DNA of 64,000 nucleotides. Origin: Haloimpatiens lingqiaonensis. Its GTDB lineage: Bacteria > Bacillota > Clostridia > Clostridiales > Clostridiaceae. Below, piece by piece: positions 9,653 through 19,239 of this stretch (its first letter is position 1; the number at the start of each line of letters is the position of its first letter). The position numbers and the translations under genes are program-made. The DNA lies in the NCBI RefSeq assembly GCF_901447495.1, contig NZ_CABDWS010000002.1, positions 1 through 64,000 on the forward strand, read 5' to 3'. The notes under the pieces were generated by a model. That model made no database searches, had not been told where the DNA came from, and saw only the letters and a list, made by a program, of their open reading frames with translations.

Positions 9653-10198
9653 ATGAATAGTGTTACTGCTTTAAAAAGAAATGAAAAGGGTATAAAGTCA
9701 AGAAAGGCTGGATACATACCAGGAGTTTTGTATGGTACAGAGGTTAAAGAATCTTGCCCAGTAAAATTTCAAAAATCTGAAATGATGAAAATACTTAAAA
9801 ATAGTGGAGATAGTGCAAAATTAATTGTAAAATTGGAAGATGAAAAAAAATATGGAGTTATAAAAAATATTCAAAGAAATTCAATGAATGTGGAAGAAAT
9901 ATATAACGTGGATGTACAATTAGTAACAAAGGACGAAGAAATAAAACAAGCTGTTCCTATTATATTTGAAGGGAGAGCTAGTATAGAAAATAGGGGGCTT
10001 ACTATACAAACTCAACTTACAGAAGTGGATGTAATAGCTAAAGCTGTTGATATTCCAGAAAGTTTCATCATAGATATAAAAGATAAAAAAAATGGTGATG
10101 TAATTACTGTAAAACAAATAGAAGAAAATGAAAAGTTTAAAATAGTTAACGATCCTGATGGAGTTATAGGATCAGTGTTTTATGTAACAAAGGAATAA
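9653..10198 (+). CDS. rplY: 50S ribosomal protein L25/general stress protein Ctc
   Basis: 181 residues. The N-terminal part (ALKRNEKGIKSRKAGYIPGVLYGTEV) is the L25 5S-rRNA-binding beta-barrel, and the remainder is the C-terminal TL5/Ctc beta domain, so this is the long Ctc-type form that also acts in stress in Bacillus. Start ATG 9653 has GGGGAGG ten bases upstream; the frame continues upstream to 9575 but that part overlaps the promoter. It appears monocistronic. No terminator is seen; the next 200 bases are a repeat element. Confidence 0.9.
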   Translation: MNSVTALKRNEKGIKSRKAGYIPGVLYGTEVKESCPVKFQKSEMMKILKNSGDSAKLIVKLEDEKKYGVIKNIQRNSMNVEEIYNVDVQLVTKDEEIKQAVPIIFEGRASIENRGLTIQTQLTEVDVIAKAVDIPESFIIDIKDKKNGDVITVKQIEENEKFKIVNDPDGVIGSVFYVTKE

Positions 10199-10227
10199 AT
10201 GTATCTATGTGAGCTTTAATTGTAAAG

Positions 10228-10408
10228 TATTCAACTTTCGCAGTTATAGAATACAAATATAAAATTTACAGGCAAATAATACTTAGTTAGGTATTAAATG
10301 TTAGGTACTAAGTGCTAGGTGCTGGAATTAAAAATTTCTAGGTAAGTAATACTCTTTACTTTCTTACCTTGTATAATGTAGAACTTAAAATTTATATGCG
10401 AAAGTTTA
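10228..10408. repeat. Palindromic repeat family B, copy 1
   Basis: Bounded by AACTTTCGCA near 10232 and TGCGAAAGTT near 10397. Its left arm (AGTTATAGAATAC...) recurs at 11653-11748 in inverted orientation, at 19485-19560 and, weakly, at 27490-27524. The middle contains degenerate TAGGTACT-type heptamers. Non-coding; probably a miniature mobile element. Confidence 0.65.
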
Positions 10409-10450
10409 GTAAAGTATTAATATAGAGATTGAAAAGTGTAGAGATTAAAG

Positions 10451-10480
10451 GGGGCTGAATTTTATCAGCCTCTTAATTTT
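10451..10480 (-). terminator. Possible terminator of the FMN oxidoreductase gene
   Basis: GGCTGA and TCAGCC form a short stem directly past the minus-strand stop codon. The T-run on the minus strand is short, so the call is weak. Confidence 0.35.
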
Positions 10481-11540
10481 CTTCTGCTTCTATTAATAAA
10501 GTTTGTATAAGATCTTTAACTGGCACTATTTCCTTTAATCTATAAGCATTTTCACCGCAAAATATAAGTCCTTCATCTAAATTCCCATTAGCAGAGTTAA
10601 TAAGTGCTTTAGATATACAATAAGGGGCAGTTTTAGGATTGCAGTGACTTAAACATCTGTAACATTTATCAATAGGTAAATTTTCATTTTTAATTGAATT
10701 TATAAATGAATTTTTAATAGCTCTTCCTGGCATACCTACAGGGCTTATTACGATATCTAGGTCTTCTTTTTTTGAATTTATATATGCTCTTTTGAATTTT
10801 ATATGAGCATCGCACTCTTCTGTTGCTACAAATCTAGTTCCCATCTGAACTCCCGAAGCTCCTAACTTTAGAAATTTAGGAATATCACTTCCGTGAAATA
10901 TACCTCCAGCAGCTATTATTGGTATACTTCTCTTAGCTTCCTCTTCAAAAGGTTTAATAGCCTTAATTACTTCTTCTAATATATTTTCTAATTTTTTATC
11001 TTCTCTAAATAAATCCTCTTTAGAAAACCCTAAGTGACCTCCAGCCTTAGGACCCTCTACTATTAAAGCATCTGGTATATAGTTGTATTTTCTTTTCCAA
11101 AGTTTAGTTATTATCGAAGCGGCTTTTCCAGAGGAAACAATAGGTATTAATTTAGTTATTTTATTTTTCACCAATGCAGGTAAATTTGTTGGAAGTCCAG
11201 CACCACAAATTATTAAGTCAGCCTCACACTGGGAAGCGGTAGTAACTAATTCTTCATATTCATTTGAGGCAGTTAAAATGTTAACACCTATAATTCCATT
11301 GGAGCTTAAAGTTTTAGCTTTTACAATTTCTTTTTTTAATGCTCTTATATTTGCTTCTTTAGAATTAACAGAAAAATCACTTTCTCTAAAGCCTATACCT
11401 ACACCAGAAATTATTCCAATGCCGCCTTCCCTGGCAACAGCAGAAGCTAGGCCGGATAGTGATATTCCTATGCCCATACCGCCTTGAATTATTGGCAATT
11501 TAGCTTTTAAGTTTCCTATAATTAAACTAGGTAATTTCAT
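10473..11540 (-). CDS. Nitronate monooxygenase-family FMN enzyme
   Basis: 355-residue TIM-barrel flavoprotein of the 2-nitropropane dioxygenase/FabK superfamily. Diagnostic parts are the N-terminal LPIIQGGMGIGISLSGLASAVAREGG, the GPKAGGHLGF motif, IPIIAAGGIFHGSD and GASGVQMGTRFVATEE for FMN phosphate binding. A C-terminal Cys-rich insertion (CYRCLSHCNPKTAPYC) is a common variant that may bind a metal or cluster. The sequence alone does not separate nitronate oxidation from enoyl-ACP reduction; FabK usually sits in a fatty-acid operon, and none is seen. Start ATG 11540 follows AAAGGAG on the minus strand. Confidence 0.85.
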   Translation of the reverse strand: MKLPSLIIGNLKAKLPIIQGGMGIGISLSGLASAVAREGGIGIISGVGIGFRESDFSVNSKEANIRALKKEIVKAKTLSSNGIIGVNILTASNEYEELVTTASQCEADLIICGAGLPTNLPALVKNKITKLIPIVSSGKAASIITKLWKRKYNYIPDALIVEGPKAGGHLGFSKEDLFREDKKLENILEEVIKAIKPFEEEAKRSIPIIAAGGIFHGSDIPKFLKLGASGVQMGTRFVATEECDAHIKFKRAYINSKKEDLDIVISPVGMPGRAIKNSFINSIKNENLPIDKCYRCLSHCNPKTAPYCISKALINSANGNLDEGLIFCGENAYRLKEIVPVKDLIQTLLIEAEEN

Positions 11541-11652
11541 ATTAAAATCTCCTTTTATTTGGATTATCAAATATTTTGATTCTCAAAGTATTTTATAAAC
11601 AAAGTATAAATAAATATTATTTTCATGTCAAGGGAAATATATAGTTATTAAC

Positions 11653-11748
11653 TCAACTTTCGCATGTGAATTTTAATTTCTACATTAACTCTTACTTCTT
11701 AGCTCTTACCTATTATTTACCTATAAATTTTATAACTGCCAAATTTGA
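11653..11748. repeat. Palindromic repeat family B, copy 2 (inverted)
   Basis: CAACTTTCGCA begins the copy and TGCCAAATTTGAA ends it as a degenerate inverted end. The inside is the inverted complement of the outer parts of copy 1 (10228-10408). It lies in the divergent spacer between the FMN enzyme and the next plus-strand gene. Confidence 0.6.
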
Positions 11749-11849
11749 ATTATTAAATAATAATGTTAATATTCAGATTAATTCAGTATTTTATACATTA
11801 AGTGATATTATATTTAGGTGATTTTATTACATCAATACAGGAGGAAATT

Positions 11850-12323
11850 ATGTTTAAAGGATATAAAGCAGAAAGCAGTTTAAGTTATTTAATAGCGATA
11901 ATTTTTATAATAATAATTTTTACAACTATAGGAACCAATGTTTCATCAATGATAGAAAAAAATAAAGAGAGAAAATATGTATCAGTATCAGTAAAAGATA
12001 TATCAGCTAATGAAGGGAAAAATATTTCTGAAGCTCAATTAAAAAGAAATATGGTAAAATTTTATGAAATAAATAATGGTAAATATGTTAAATGGACACT
12101 AAAGGTAGCAGAGGTAAATGAATTTTTTGATACAGTTAAATGCCCTGTAAATATAGATGGGGTGGTATATAATGAGCTTTTTATAAAGTGCAAGTTTGAA
12201 AAAGGAATTGCAGGTAAAATAAAAAAAGGTGATGAGATAACAGTATCTGGTCAAGTAATAGGATATTCAGAATTCTATAAGGCTATAGAATTAAAGCACT
12301 GTAGAGTAGAAAATATAAAGTAA
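11850..12323 (+). CDS. Membrane-anchored protein with probable OB-fold
   Basis: 157 residues: an N-terminal hydrophobic segment (about residues 13-33, SLSYLIAIIFIIIIFTTIGT) and an extracytoplasmic domain with KWTLKVAEVNEF...GDEITVSGQVIGYSEF, resembling the tRNA_anti-like/OB fold. Function unknown. Start ATG 11850 follows CAGGAGG; the upstream frame from 11802 precedes that site. It is followed by its own terminator, so probably monocistronic. Confidence 0.65.
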   Translation: MFKGYKAESSLSYLIAIIFIIIIFTTIGTNVSSMIEKNKERKYVSVSVKDISANEGKNISEAQLKRNMVKFYEINNGKYVKWTLKVAEVNEFFDTVKCPVNIDGVVYNELFIKCKFEKGIAGKIKKGDEITVSGQVIGYSEFYKAIELKHCRVENIK

Positions 12324-12454
12324 ATTTCAAAATTTAAAATGTAGAATTAAAAATGGAGGAAAAAACTCTTTTGGAAGTTTTAAAATTAAAAAATATTGTA
12401 GATATTGAAGTTTATTTATGAAAATTAATTGATGTAGAAAAGCATTTATAATAT

Positions 12455-12505
12455 GAAATAAAGAGAAATAGTTATGCAAAAGAAGCTATTTCTCTTTATT
12501 TTTTT
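12455..12505 (+). terminator. Strong rho-independent terminator
   Basis: AAATAAAGAGAAATAG (12456-12471) pairs perfectly with CTATTTCTCTTTATTT (12486-12501), followed by T residues. Confidence 0.85.
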
Positions 12506-12856
12506 ATAGAAAATGCCCTAAAACCTCCGTTGTTTATATGGCAGGTGGTTCACATATAAATGGGAAAAACAATTTACAATAAATATTTTTATATTTTAAA
12601 TGGTAATTGAATATTTAGGTTAAATTACCAAAAAATTATTGATATAACTATAATTAAATAAAAATAAACTAGGAAACAATGTAAGTGGCATGTGAAAAAG
12701 TTCATTAAAAGAATAATAAATGTCAAAAAAGTTTAAAAAAAATTAAAAAGTATCAAAAAGTAAGGAAAAGGAGAAGGAAAAAGTAAGTGGGTATAGAATA
12801 TATAAATATAGGTAGAATGTACTATTATTATTACAAATAATAAGGAGGTAGTTTTT
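12506..12856. other. AT-rich leader of the symporter gene
   Basis: 351 bases. A weak hairpin (AACCTCC with GGTGGTT near 12530-12562) is the only visible structure. The glycine or lysine riboswitch motifs sometimes found before amino-acid transporters are absent. No credible gene is seen. The gene's ribosome binding site AAGGAGGT is at its right end. Confidence 0.5.
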
Positions 12857-14191
12857 ATGCTAGAATTTGTACAAAATATTAACAAAGTGCTTTGGAATTA
12901 TATTTTAATATTCCTGTTATGTGGAACAGGTATAGCATTTACTTTTGGATTAAAATTTGTTCAAGTAAGAAAGTTTGGCGCTGCATTTAAAAAAGCATTT
13001 GGCGGTATATCTTTAAGGGGTAAAAAAGCAGGTGAGGACGGTATGTCTTCATTCCAAGCATTAGCAACAGCAATAGCTGCTCAAGTGGGAACTGGTAACT
13101 TAGCAGGTGCAGCAACAGCTATAGCAGCAGGTGGACCAGGAGCAATATTCTGGATGTGGCTAAGTGCCTTCTTTGGAATGGGTACAATATTTGGAGAAGC
13201 TGTTTTGGCTCAAGTTTATAAAGAAAAAGTTGATGGCCAAATAACAGGTGGACCAGCGTACTATATAAGAAAAGGTTTAAATAGTAAATTTTTAGCAGGT
13301 TTTTTCTCTATTAGTATAATAATAGCATTAGGTTTTATAGGAAATATGGTACAAGCAAACTCAATTGGAACAGCTTTTTCAAAAGCATTTAGTATTCCAA
13401 CTTTAGTAGTGGGTATAATTACTGCAGCTTTGGCAGGACTTATATTTGTAGGTGGTATAAGTAGAATAGCAGCTGTTACTGAAAAAATAGTTCCTTTAAT
13501 GGCTCTTCTATACATAATAGGAAGTTTATTTATCGTAATAGCTAATTGGGCACATATTATTCCAGCTTTCAAAATGATATTTGTGGGTGCATTTAATCCT
13601 AAAGCTGCTACTGGCGGACTTATAGGTGTAGGTGTAAAGGAAGCTGTAAGATATGGTGTAGCTAGAGGATTATTTTCAAATGAAGCTGGTATGGGTTCAA
13701 CTCCTCATGCACATGCTGTAGCAAAGGTTAAACATCCAGAAGATCAAGGTTTAATGGCAATAGTTGGAGTATTTATAGATACTTTTGTAATATTAACTTT
13801 AACAGCACTTGTAATACTTACTACTGGTGCATTGGATGGAAAGACTACAGGAATAGAATTAACTCAAAAGGCTTTTGAATTAGGTTTAGGTAACTTCGGA
13901 AACATATTCATTGCAGTATCATTATTCTTCTTTGCCTTCTCAACTATAATTGGATGGTATTTCTTTGGAGAATCTAATATTAGATATTTATTTGGAAATA
14001 AAGGATTGCCTGTATATAGACTGCTTGTTTTAGCATTTATTGTTGTAGGTACTACTATGGAAGTTAAATTAGTTTGGGAATTAGCAGACACATTTAATGG
14101 TTTAATGGTTATACCAAACGTAATTGCATTATTAGGATTAATGGGAGTTGTTAAGAAATCCCTTAAAAAGTACGAAGAACTAGAATCTTAA
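12857..14191 (+). CDS. Sodium:alanine/glutamine symporter (AGCS family)
   Basis: 444-residue polytopic transporter. The AGCS signature region SFQALATAIAAQVGTGNLAGAATAIA and the GGPGAIFWMWLSAFFGMGTIFGEAVLAQVYK block are clear, as is the later GLFSNEAGMGSTPHAHA motif. It takes up alanine, glycine or glutamine with sodium; the exact substrate cannot be read. Start ATG 12857 follows AAGGAGGT. It is monocistronic with its own terminator. B. subtilis GlnT, a member of this family, is controlled by the GlnK/GlnL system, and a GlnK/GlnL-like pair lies 14 kb downstream; a link would be inference only. Confidence 0.93.
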   Translation: MLEFVQNINKVLWNYILIFLLCGTGIAFTFGLKFVQVRKFGAAFKKAFGGISLRGKKAGEDGMSSFQALATAIAAQVGTGNLAGAATAIAAGGPGAIFWMWLSAFFGMGTIFGEAVLAQVYKEKVDGQITGGPAYYIRKGLNSKFLAGFFSISIIIALGFIGNMVQANSIGTAFSKAFSIPTLVVGIITAALAGLIFVGGISRIAAVTEKIVPLMALLYIIGSLFIVIANWAHIIPAFKMIFVGAFNPKAATGGLIGVGVKEAVRYGVARGLFSNEAGMGSTPHAHAVAKVKHPEDQGLMAIVGVFIDTFVILTLTALVILTTGALDGKTTGIELTQKAFELGLGNFGNIFIAVSLFFFAFSTIIGWYFFGESNIRYLFGNKGLPVYRLLVLAFIVVGTTMEVKLVWELADTFNGLMVIPNVIALLGLMGVVKKSLKKYEELES

Positions 14192-14218
14192 AGCATAAAT
14201 TGCGATGCAATTTATGGC

Positions 14219-14257
14219 TTTAGTGGGCTAGGGTGCCAGTGGGCTAGAGGGCTAGTG
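14219..14257. repeat. GGGCTAG-rich repeat, copy at symporter 3' end
   Basis: Run of TTAGTGGGCTAGGGTGCCAG-type units. Its inverted complement is found at 26106-26145, before purD, and a related direct copy at 25982-26023. Confidence 0.6.
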
Positions 14258-14260
14258 AAG

Positions 14261-14302
14261 GATAACATAATTTCACAATGTGAAATTATGTTATCTTTTT
14301 TT
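14261..14302 (+). terminator. Terminator of the AGCS symporter gene
   Basis: GATAACATAATTTCA (14261-14275) pairs with TGAAATTATGTTATC (14281-14295) around a 5-base loop, followed by seven T. Confidence 0.9.
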
Positions 14303-14340
14303 GGGGGGTAATTTATTTTGATACTATATAGACATTATAT

Positions 14341-14373
14341 AGGTACTAGGTACTAGGTGCTAGGTACTAGGAA
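14341..14373. repeat. Heptamer tandem repeat (AGGTACT)n
   Basis: Four consecutive seven-base units AGGTACT/AGGTGCT. The same unit forms clusters at 19240-19298 and, degenerate, at 10289-10325. Confidence 0.8.
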
Positions 14374-14591
14374 GGATAAAACGCTTGAGGAGTTTTGAGA
14401 AATAACTATAAAATATATAAATTTAAGAAGTTTCATATGGGGATTAGGGATTGGTAACTAAACCAACGGCTACGCCTAAAAAATATTATGAGCGTTCTCT
14501 TTTTATAAATTAAAGATTTTCCGTAACGTAGTGGAGGAAAATCATCCTTTAGTAGGCTGCTCTCTCCCAGTGATGATTTGCGCATGAACTG

Positions 14592-14821
14592 AAAAATCTG
14601 CTTTTAAGGGAACAATAAATATATTTTTTAGACTATTGAGCTAGCTTTAGAAATTCTTTGTTTTTAAATTTGAAGACCCGTTAAGAAGCTTTCACTGCTT
14701 GAGCGAGGAACGAGTGAGTTTGAAAGCTTTAGGGTATTTAAATTTAAAAACATTAGAATTTCTTAGCGTATTGCGAACAGTCTAAAAAATATATTTATTG
14801 TGGACTTAAAAGCAGATTTTT
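14592..14821. repeat. 230-bp long imperfect palindrome
   Basis: The left arm AAAAATCTGCTTTTAAG at 14592 and right arm CTTAAAAGCAGATTTTT ending at 14821 are inverted complements. The similarity continues inward through ATATATTTTTTAGACT and AGTCTAAAAAATATAT and on to the TTTAAATTT blocks. The centre has a nested hairpin AAGCTTTCA...TGAAAGCTT. Non-coding. It lies between the symporter and purL, in a spacer (14303-15027) that otherwise holds only repeats. Confidence 0.75.
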
Positions 14822-14934
14822 CCTATACAGCCTACATCACAATTTTTTTCCGAATAAAAAACTTTCAAAATTCTTTAAAGTGTATTATAATTATAAATAT
14901 AACGTATAATTTTGATTTGAAATATAAAAATATT

Positions 14935-15000
14935 CGTTAGTTGACAGTTAGTTGTTTTAATTTAATAAAGTTAGTTAGTTTTTCAGTTAGTTGTGTTAGT
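14935..15000. repeat. Degenerate GTTAGTT repeats before purL
   Basis: Several GTTAGTT/CAGTTAGTTG units fill the bases just upstream of purL. The purL promoter must lie within or before this block; no convincing consensus or riboswitch is seen. Confidence 0.55.
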
Positions 15001-15027
15001 TTCATAATTTGAAAAGGGGATGAAGGC

Positions 15028-18000
15028 ATGATTAATGAAGTTTTTAGAATCTATGTTGAAAAGAAAAAAGGTTTTGATGATGAGGCTAAAAAATTATTAA
15101 CAAATATTATTAATGACTTAAATTTAAAAGAAATAGAAGGTTTAAGGATATTAAATAGATATGATGTATGTGGCATAGATAAAGAACAGCTTAAGAAATC
15201 TATAGACACTGTATTCTCTGAACCACCAGTAGATAATGTTTATGAGGAAGAAATAGAAGTGGCAGAGGGAAGTAAGGTTTTTGGGATACAATATTTAGAT
15301 GGACAGTATGATCAAAGGGCAGACTCTGCAGCGCAATGTGTTCAGCTTATTACTGAGGGAGAAAGACCTATAGTAAAAACAGCTAAAATTATAGTTATAG
15401 AAGGAAATATAAGCCAGGGGGAATTTGATAAAATAAAAAATTACTGTATAAACCCTGTGGATTCCTGTGAAGCTAAATTAGAAAAACCTTCATCTTTAGA
15501 AATGCAAGTAACTGAACCTAAAGATATAGAAAAAATAGAAACATTCATAGACATGAATGAAAAGGAATTAGAAGGCTTAATAGAAAAATTAGGTTTAGCT
15601 ATGAATTTAGATGACATGCTTTGCTGTCAAAAATATTTTTCAAGTGAAAAGAGAAATCCTACACTTACAGAAATAAAGGTATTAGATACTTATTGGTCAG
15701 ATCATTGTAGACATACTACTTTTAACACTATTATAAAAAATGTAGAAATTAAAGATGGAAAATACAAAGATGTATTGGAAGAAGCTTTTGAAGAATATAA
15801 AAAATCAAGAGAGCTTTTATATAAAGAAAAAAATAAAGAAATGTGCTTAATGGATATGGCGTGTATAATAGCTAAGGAACTTAGAAAAAAGGGAATGCTT
15901 GATGATCTTGAAGTTTCAGAAGAGATAAATGCTTGTAGCGTAGAAATAGATGTGGATGTAGATGGAAAAGATGAAAAATGGCTTTTAATGTTTAAAAATG
16001 AAACTCACAATCACCCTACAGAAATTGAGCCTTTTGGGGGAGCAGCTACTTGTCTTGGAGGAGCTATTAGGGATCCACTATCAGGAAGAGCTTATGTATA
16101 CCAAGCTATGAGAGTTACAGGTTCAGGTGACCCAACAGTGCCTATAAGCAGTACACTGCCATCAAAACTTCCTCAAAGAAAGATAACCACAGAGGCGGCT
16201 AATGGATATAGCTCTTATGGAAATCAAATAGGACTTTCTACAGGTCAGGTAACAGAAGTTTACCATGAGGATTTTAGGGCAAAGAGAATGGAAGTAGGGG
16301 CAGTAATAGCAGCAGCACCTAAGAAGAATGTAAAAAGATTAGAACCTGAAGAGGGAGACGTAATAATACTTTTAGGTGGAAGGACCGGAAGAGATGGATG
16401 TGGAGGAGCCACAGGATCCTCTAAAGAACATGATGAAAATTCCATATACACTTGTGGAGCAGAAGTTCAAAAGGGAAATCCTGTTGAAGAAAGAAAAATT
16501 CAAAGATTATTTAGAAAAGAAGAAGTGGCATCGCTAATTAAAAGATGTAATGACTTTGGCGCTGGCGGTGTTTCAGTGGCTATAGGAGAACTGGCAGATG
16601 GGTTATATATAGATTTAGACAAGGTGCCTAAAAAATATGAAGGATTAGATGGAACAGAGCTTTCTATATCAGAGTCTCAAGAAAGAATGGCAGTGGTGAT
16701 TTCAAAGGAACACCAGGATGAATTCATACAATATGCAAATAAGGAAAATATAGAAGCTGTTGTAGTAGCTAAGGTAACTTCTAACAATAGATTGACTATG
16801 AATTGGAGAGGAAAAAACATAGTGGATATAGATAGAGATTTCTTAAACTCCAACGGAGCTTCTAGATACACAGATATAGTTGTAAATGAGCCAGAAGAAA
16901 GCGAATTCTTAGATAATTTCAACTGGGATTTATATAAGAATTTATCTTTAGAAGATGCATGGATTAAAAACCTTCAAAATTTAAATGTATGTAGTCAAAG
17001 GGGGCTTACAGAGAAGTTTGACTCAACTATAGGTGCGGGCACAGTTCTTATGCCTTTAGGTGGTAAATATCAATCTACACCAATAGAAGCTATGGTAGCA
17101 AAAATACCTGTGCTTAAGGGAGAAACAGAAACTGCCAGCATAATGAGCTTTGGATACAACCCATATATTGCTAAATGGAGTCCTTTCCATGGAGCTATTT
17201 ATGCACAACTAGAAGCTATAACTAAAATAGTTGTAACAGGAGGAGAATACAATAAAATAAGATTAACTCTTCAAGAATACTTTGAAAAACTAGGAGAAGA
17301 TAAGGAAAAATGGGGCAAGCCATTTTCAGCTTTACTAGGAGCTTTATATATTCAAAAGAAATTAAATATACCAGCTATAGGTGGTAAGGACAGTATGTCA
17401 GGAAGCTTTAAGGATTTAAATGTACCACCTACACTTGTGGCTTTTGCTGTGGGAACTTCTAAAATTAATAATATAGTTTCTCCAGAATTTAAAAAGGCAG
17501 GAAGTAAAGTTATTATTTTAGATTTACCTATAGATGATAAGGGCATGCCAAACTTAGAAATATTAAAGGAAAATTATAATATAGTTACAAGCCTTATAAA
17601 TAAGGGTAGTGTACTAGCTGCATCTTCTGTAAAATTTGGCGGCATAAGTGAAACTATATCTAAGATGTGCTTTGGAAATAAAATTGGATTTAAATTTAAT
17701 GATAATGTAGAAAAAGAAGAATTATTTAAATTTAAATATGGCTCTATAATATTGGAATTAAAGGATGAAAGCCTTTTAGAAGGAGTAAATTCAGAAAGAT
17801 ACAGAGTTTTAGGTAATACTATAGAAGAAGAAAAAATAGAAATAAAAGAAACTCATATAAATTTAGCAGAAGCATTAAAGGCTTGGGGAGAAACTTTAGA
17901 AAAAGTATTCCCAACTAAAACAAATAAAGCTGAGGATATAAGTGGAAAGATAATAGAAACATTGTACAAGGATGGAAGTAAAAACACATTAGATAAAACA

Positions 18001-18819
18001 ATATATTTAGGTAAAAATATAAAACCTACAGTGCTTGTACCTGCTTTCCCAGGAACTAACTGTGAATATGACAGCCAAAGGGCATTTGAAAAGGCTGGAG
18101 CTAATGTAGAAACCTTTGTATTTAGAAATTTAACTCCTGCATATATTAAAGAATCTGTACAGGAACTATCAAAAGCTATAGATAATAGCCAAATAATAAT
18201 GCTTCCAGGAGGATTCAGCTCAGGAGATGAGCCAGATGGTTCAGGAAAATTCATAGCTAATATATTTAGAAATCCTTTAGTTAAGGAATCTGTAATGAAT
18301 CTTATAAAAAATAGAGATGGACTTATGATTGGAATCTGTAATGGCTTCCAAGTGCTTATAAAGCTAGGTTTGGTGCCTTTTGGAGAAATAAAGCACATAG
18401 ATGAGGAATGTCCAACACTTACTTACAATAAAATAGGAAGACATATGTCTAGAATAGTAAGCACTAAGGTAGTATCTAATCTATCTCCATGGTTTAGCAA
18501 TGTAAATGTGGGAGATGTTCACAGCATACCTGTTTCCCATGGGGAAGGAAGAATTGTTATTAAAGAAGATTTGGCTAAGAAGCTTTTTGAAAATGGTCAA
18601 ATAGCTACTCAATACGTAGACTTTAATGGAAACCCTACTTATGACATAGAATTTAACCCTAACGGTTCAGCTTATGCCATAGAGGGTATCACAAGTCCTG
18701 ATGGAAGAATTCTTGGTAAAATGGGCCACAGCGAAAGAAGAGGCAATGGCGTTATTAAGAATATTTTAGGAGAAAAGGATCAAAAGATATTTAAAGCTGG
18801 AGTAGAATACTTTAAATAA
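15028..18819 (+). CDS. purL: Phosphoribosylformylglycinamidine synthase, single-chain
   Basis: 1263 residues, the long one-chain form of FGAM synthase, which converts FGAR, ATP and glutamine to FGAM in purine synthesis. An N-terminal PurS-like part is followed by two AIRS-type ATP-binding halves (TYWSDHCRHTTF, FKNETHNHPTEIEPFGGAATCLGG, IGGKDSMSGSF) and a C-terminal class I glutaminase domain: LPGGFSSGDEPDGSGK, the nucleophile cysteine in IGICNGFQVL, and HSIPVSHGEGR. The start follows GGGGATGAAGGC. It is not next to the other pur genes: a minus-strand gene and the riboswitch lie between them. Its stop overlaps the converging gene by 8 bases. Confidence 0.96.
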   Translation: MINEVFRIYVEKKKGFDDEAKKLLTNIINDLNLKEIEGLRILNRYDVCGIDKEQLKKSIDTVFSEPPVDNVYEEEIEVAEGSKVFGIQYLDGQYDQRADSAAQCVQLITEGERPIVKTAKIIVIEGNISQGEFDKIKNYCINPVDSCEAKLEKPSSLEMQVTEPKDIEKIETFIDMNEKELEGLIEKLGLAMNLDDMLCCQKYFSSEKRNPTLTEIKVLDTYWSDHCRHTTFNTIIKNVEIKDGKYKDVLEEAFEEYKKSRELLYKEKNKEMCLMDMACIIAKELRKKGMLDDLEVSEEINACSVEIDVDVDGKDEKWLLMFKNETHNHPTEIEPFGGAATCLGGAIRDPLSGRAYVYQAMRVTGSGDPTVPISSTLPSKLPQRKITTEAANGYSSYGNQIGLSTGQVTEVYHEDFRAKRMEVGAVIAAAPKKNVKRLEPEEGDVIILLGGRTGRDGCGGATGSSKEHDENSIYTCGAEVQKGNPVEERKIQRLFRKEEVASLIKRCNDFGAGGVSVAIGELADGLYIDLDKVPKKYEGLDGTELSISESQERMAVVISKEHQDEFIQYANKENIEAVVVAKVTSNNRLTMNWRGKNIVDIDRDFLNSNGASRYTDIVVNEPEESEFLDNFNWDLYKNLSLEDAWIKNLQNLNVCSQRGLTEKFDSTIGAGTVLMPLGGKYQSTPIEAMVAKIPVLKGETETASIMSFGYNPYIAKWSPFHGAIYAQLEAITKIVVTGGEYNKIRLTLQEYFEKLGEDKEKWGKPFSALLGALYIQKKLNIPAIGGKDSMSGSFKDLNVPPTLVAFAVGTSKINNIVSPEFKKAGSKVIILDLPIDDKGMPNLEILKENYNIVTSLINKGSVLAASSVKFGGISETISKMCFGNKIGFKFNDNVEKEELFKFKYGSIILELKDESLLEGVNSERYRVLGNTIEEEKIEIKETHINLAEALKAWGETLEKVFPTKTNKAEDISGKIIETLYKDGSKNTLDKTIYLGKNIKPTVLVPAFPGTNCEYDSQRAFEKAGANVETFVFRNLTPAYIKESVQELSKAIDNSQIIMLPGGFSSGDEPDGSGKFIANIFRNPLVKESVMNLIKNRDGLMIGICNGFQVLIKLGLVPFGEIKHIDEECPTLTYNKIGRHMSRIVSTKVVSNLSPWFSNVNVGDVHSIPVSHGEGRIVIKEDLAKKLFENGQIATQYVDFNGNPTYDIEFNPNGSAYAIEGITSPDGRILGKMGHSERRGNGVIKNILGEKDQKIFKAGVEYFK

Positions 18820-19123
18820 ATTTTTTAAGCCTTGAAGCTATCTCCTGCTGCTTCATCATTCTCTGTTGTATAGTCCAAGTATTTTGGGGCATTTTAGAAG
18901 GAGTCTTTAGGATTTCATTATCAAAAAATAAATATAAATCTTTTTCTAGGGAAGATATGAAGAGCTTTTTCTGTTGATCGTTTAGCTTTTCATATCTTTC
19001 TTTTAATGTTTCATTAAAAGCATTAAAATTATCAGAAAGATAGTTTGTTCTATTAATATAATTTTTTCTAGAAACTATAAACACTAATATAAAAATAAAA
19101 GCAATTATAATTATTGGCCACAT
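18812..19123 (-). CDS. Small single-pass membrane protein, unknown
   Basis: 103 residues with an N-terminal membrane helix (IIIIAFIFILVFIVS, about residues 4-18) and a charged helical tail rich in Lys, Glu and Gln (NDQQKKLFISSLEKDLYLFF). No known domain is recognised. A site resembling AGAGGATG precedes the start on the minus strand. Its last 8 bases overlap the end of purL tail to tail, so the two messages are complementary at their 3' ends. Good evidence for coding, none for function. Confidence 0.65.
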   Translation of the reverse strand: MWPIIIIAFIFILVFIVSRKNYINRTNYLSDNFNAFNETLKERYEKLNDQQKKLFISSLEKDLYLFFDNEILKTPSKMPQNTWTIQQRMMKQQEIASRLKKFI

Positions 19124-19239
19124 TTTTTAACATCCTCTCTGTAAATAAAGTTATTTTAATTAATAGTCACCAATTCTAAGTCCCTAATCACCAATTTCCA
19201 GTCATTAATTTATAGTAATAGTTATGGTTAGGCGTATTT

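Noticed and set aside
12506-12856. Glycine or lysine riboswitch before the AGCS symporter
   Set aside because: Searched by eye for their conserved cores; only a weak hairpin is present.
17853-18398. 181-residue minus-strand frame inside purL
   Set aside because: Antisense to the conserved glutaminase domain; a shadow.
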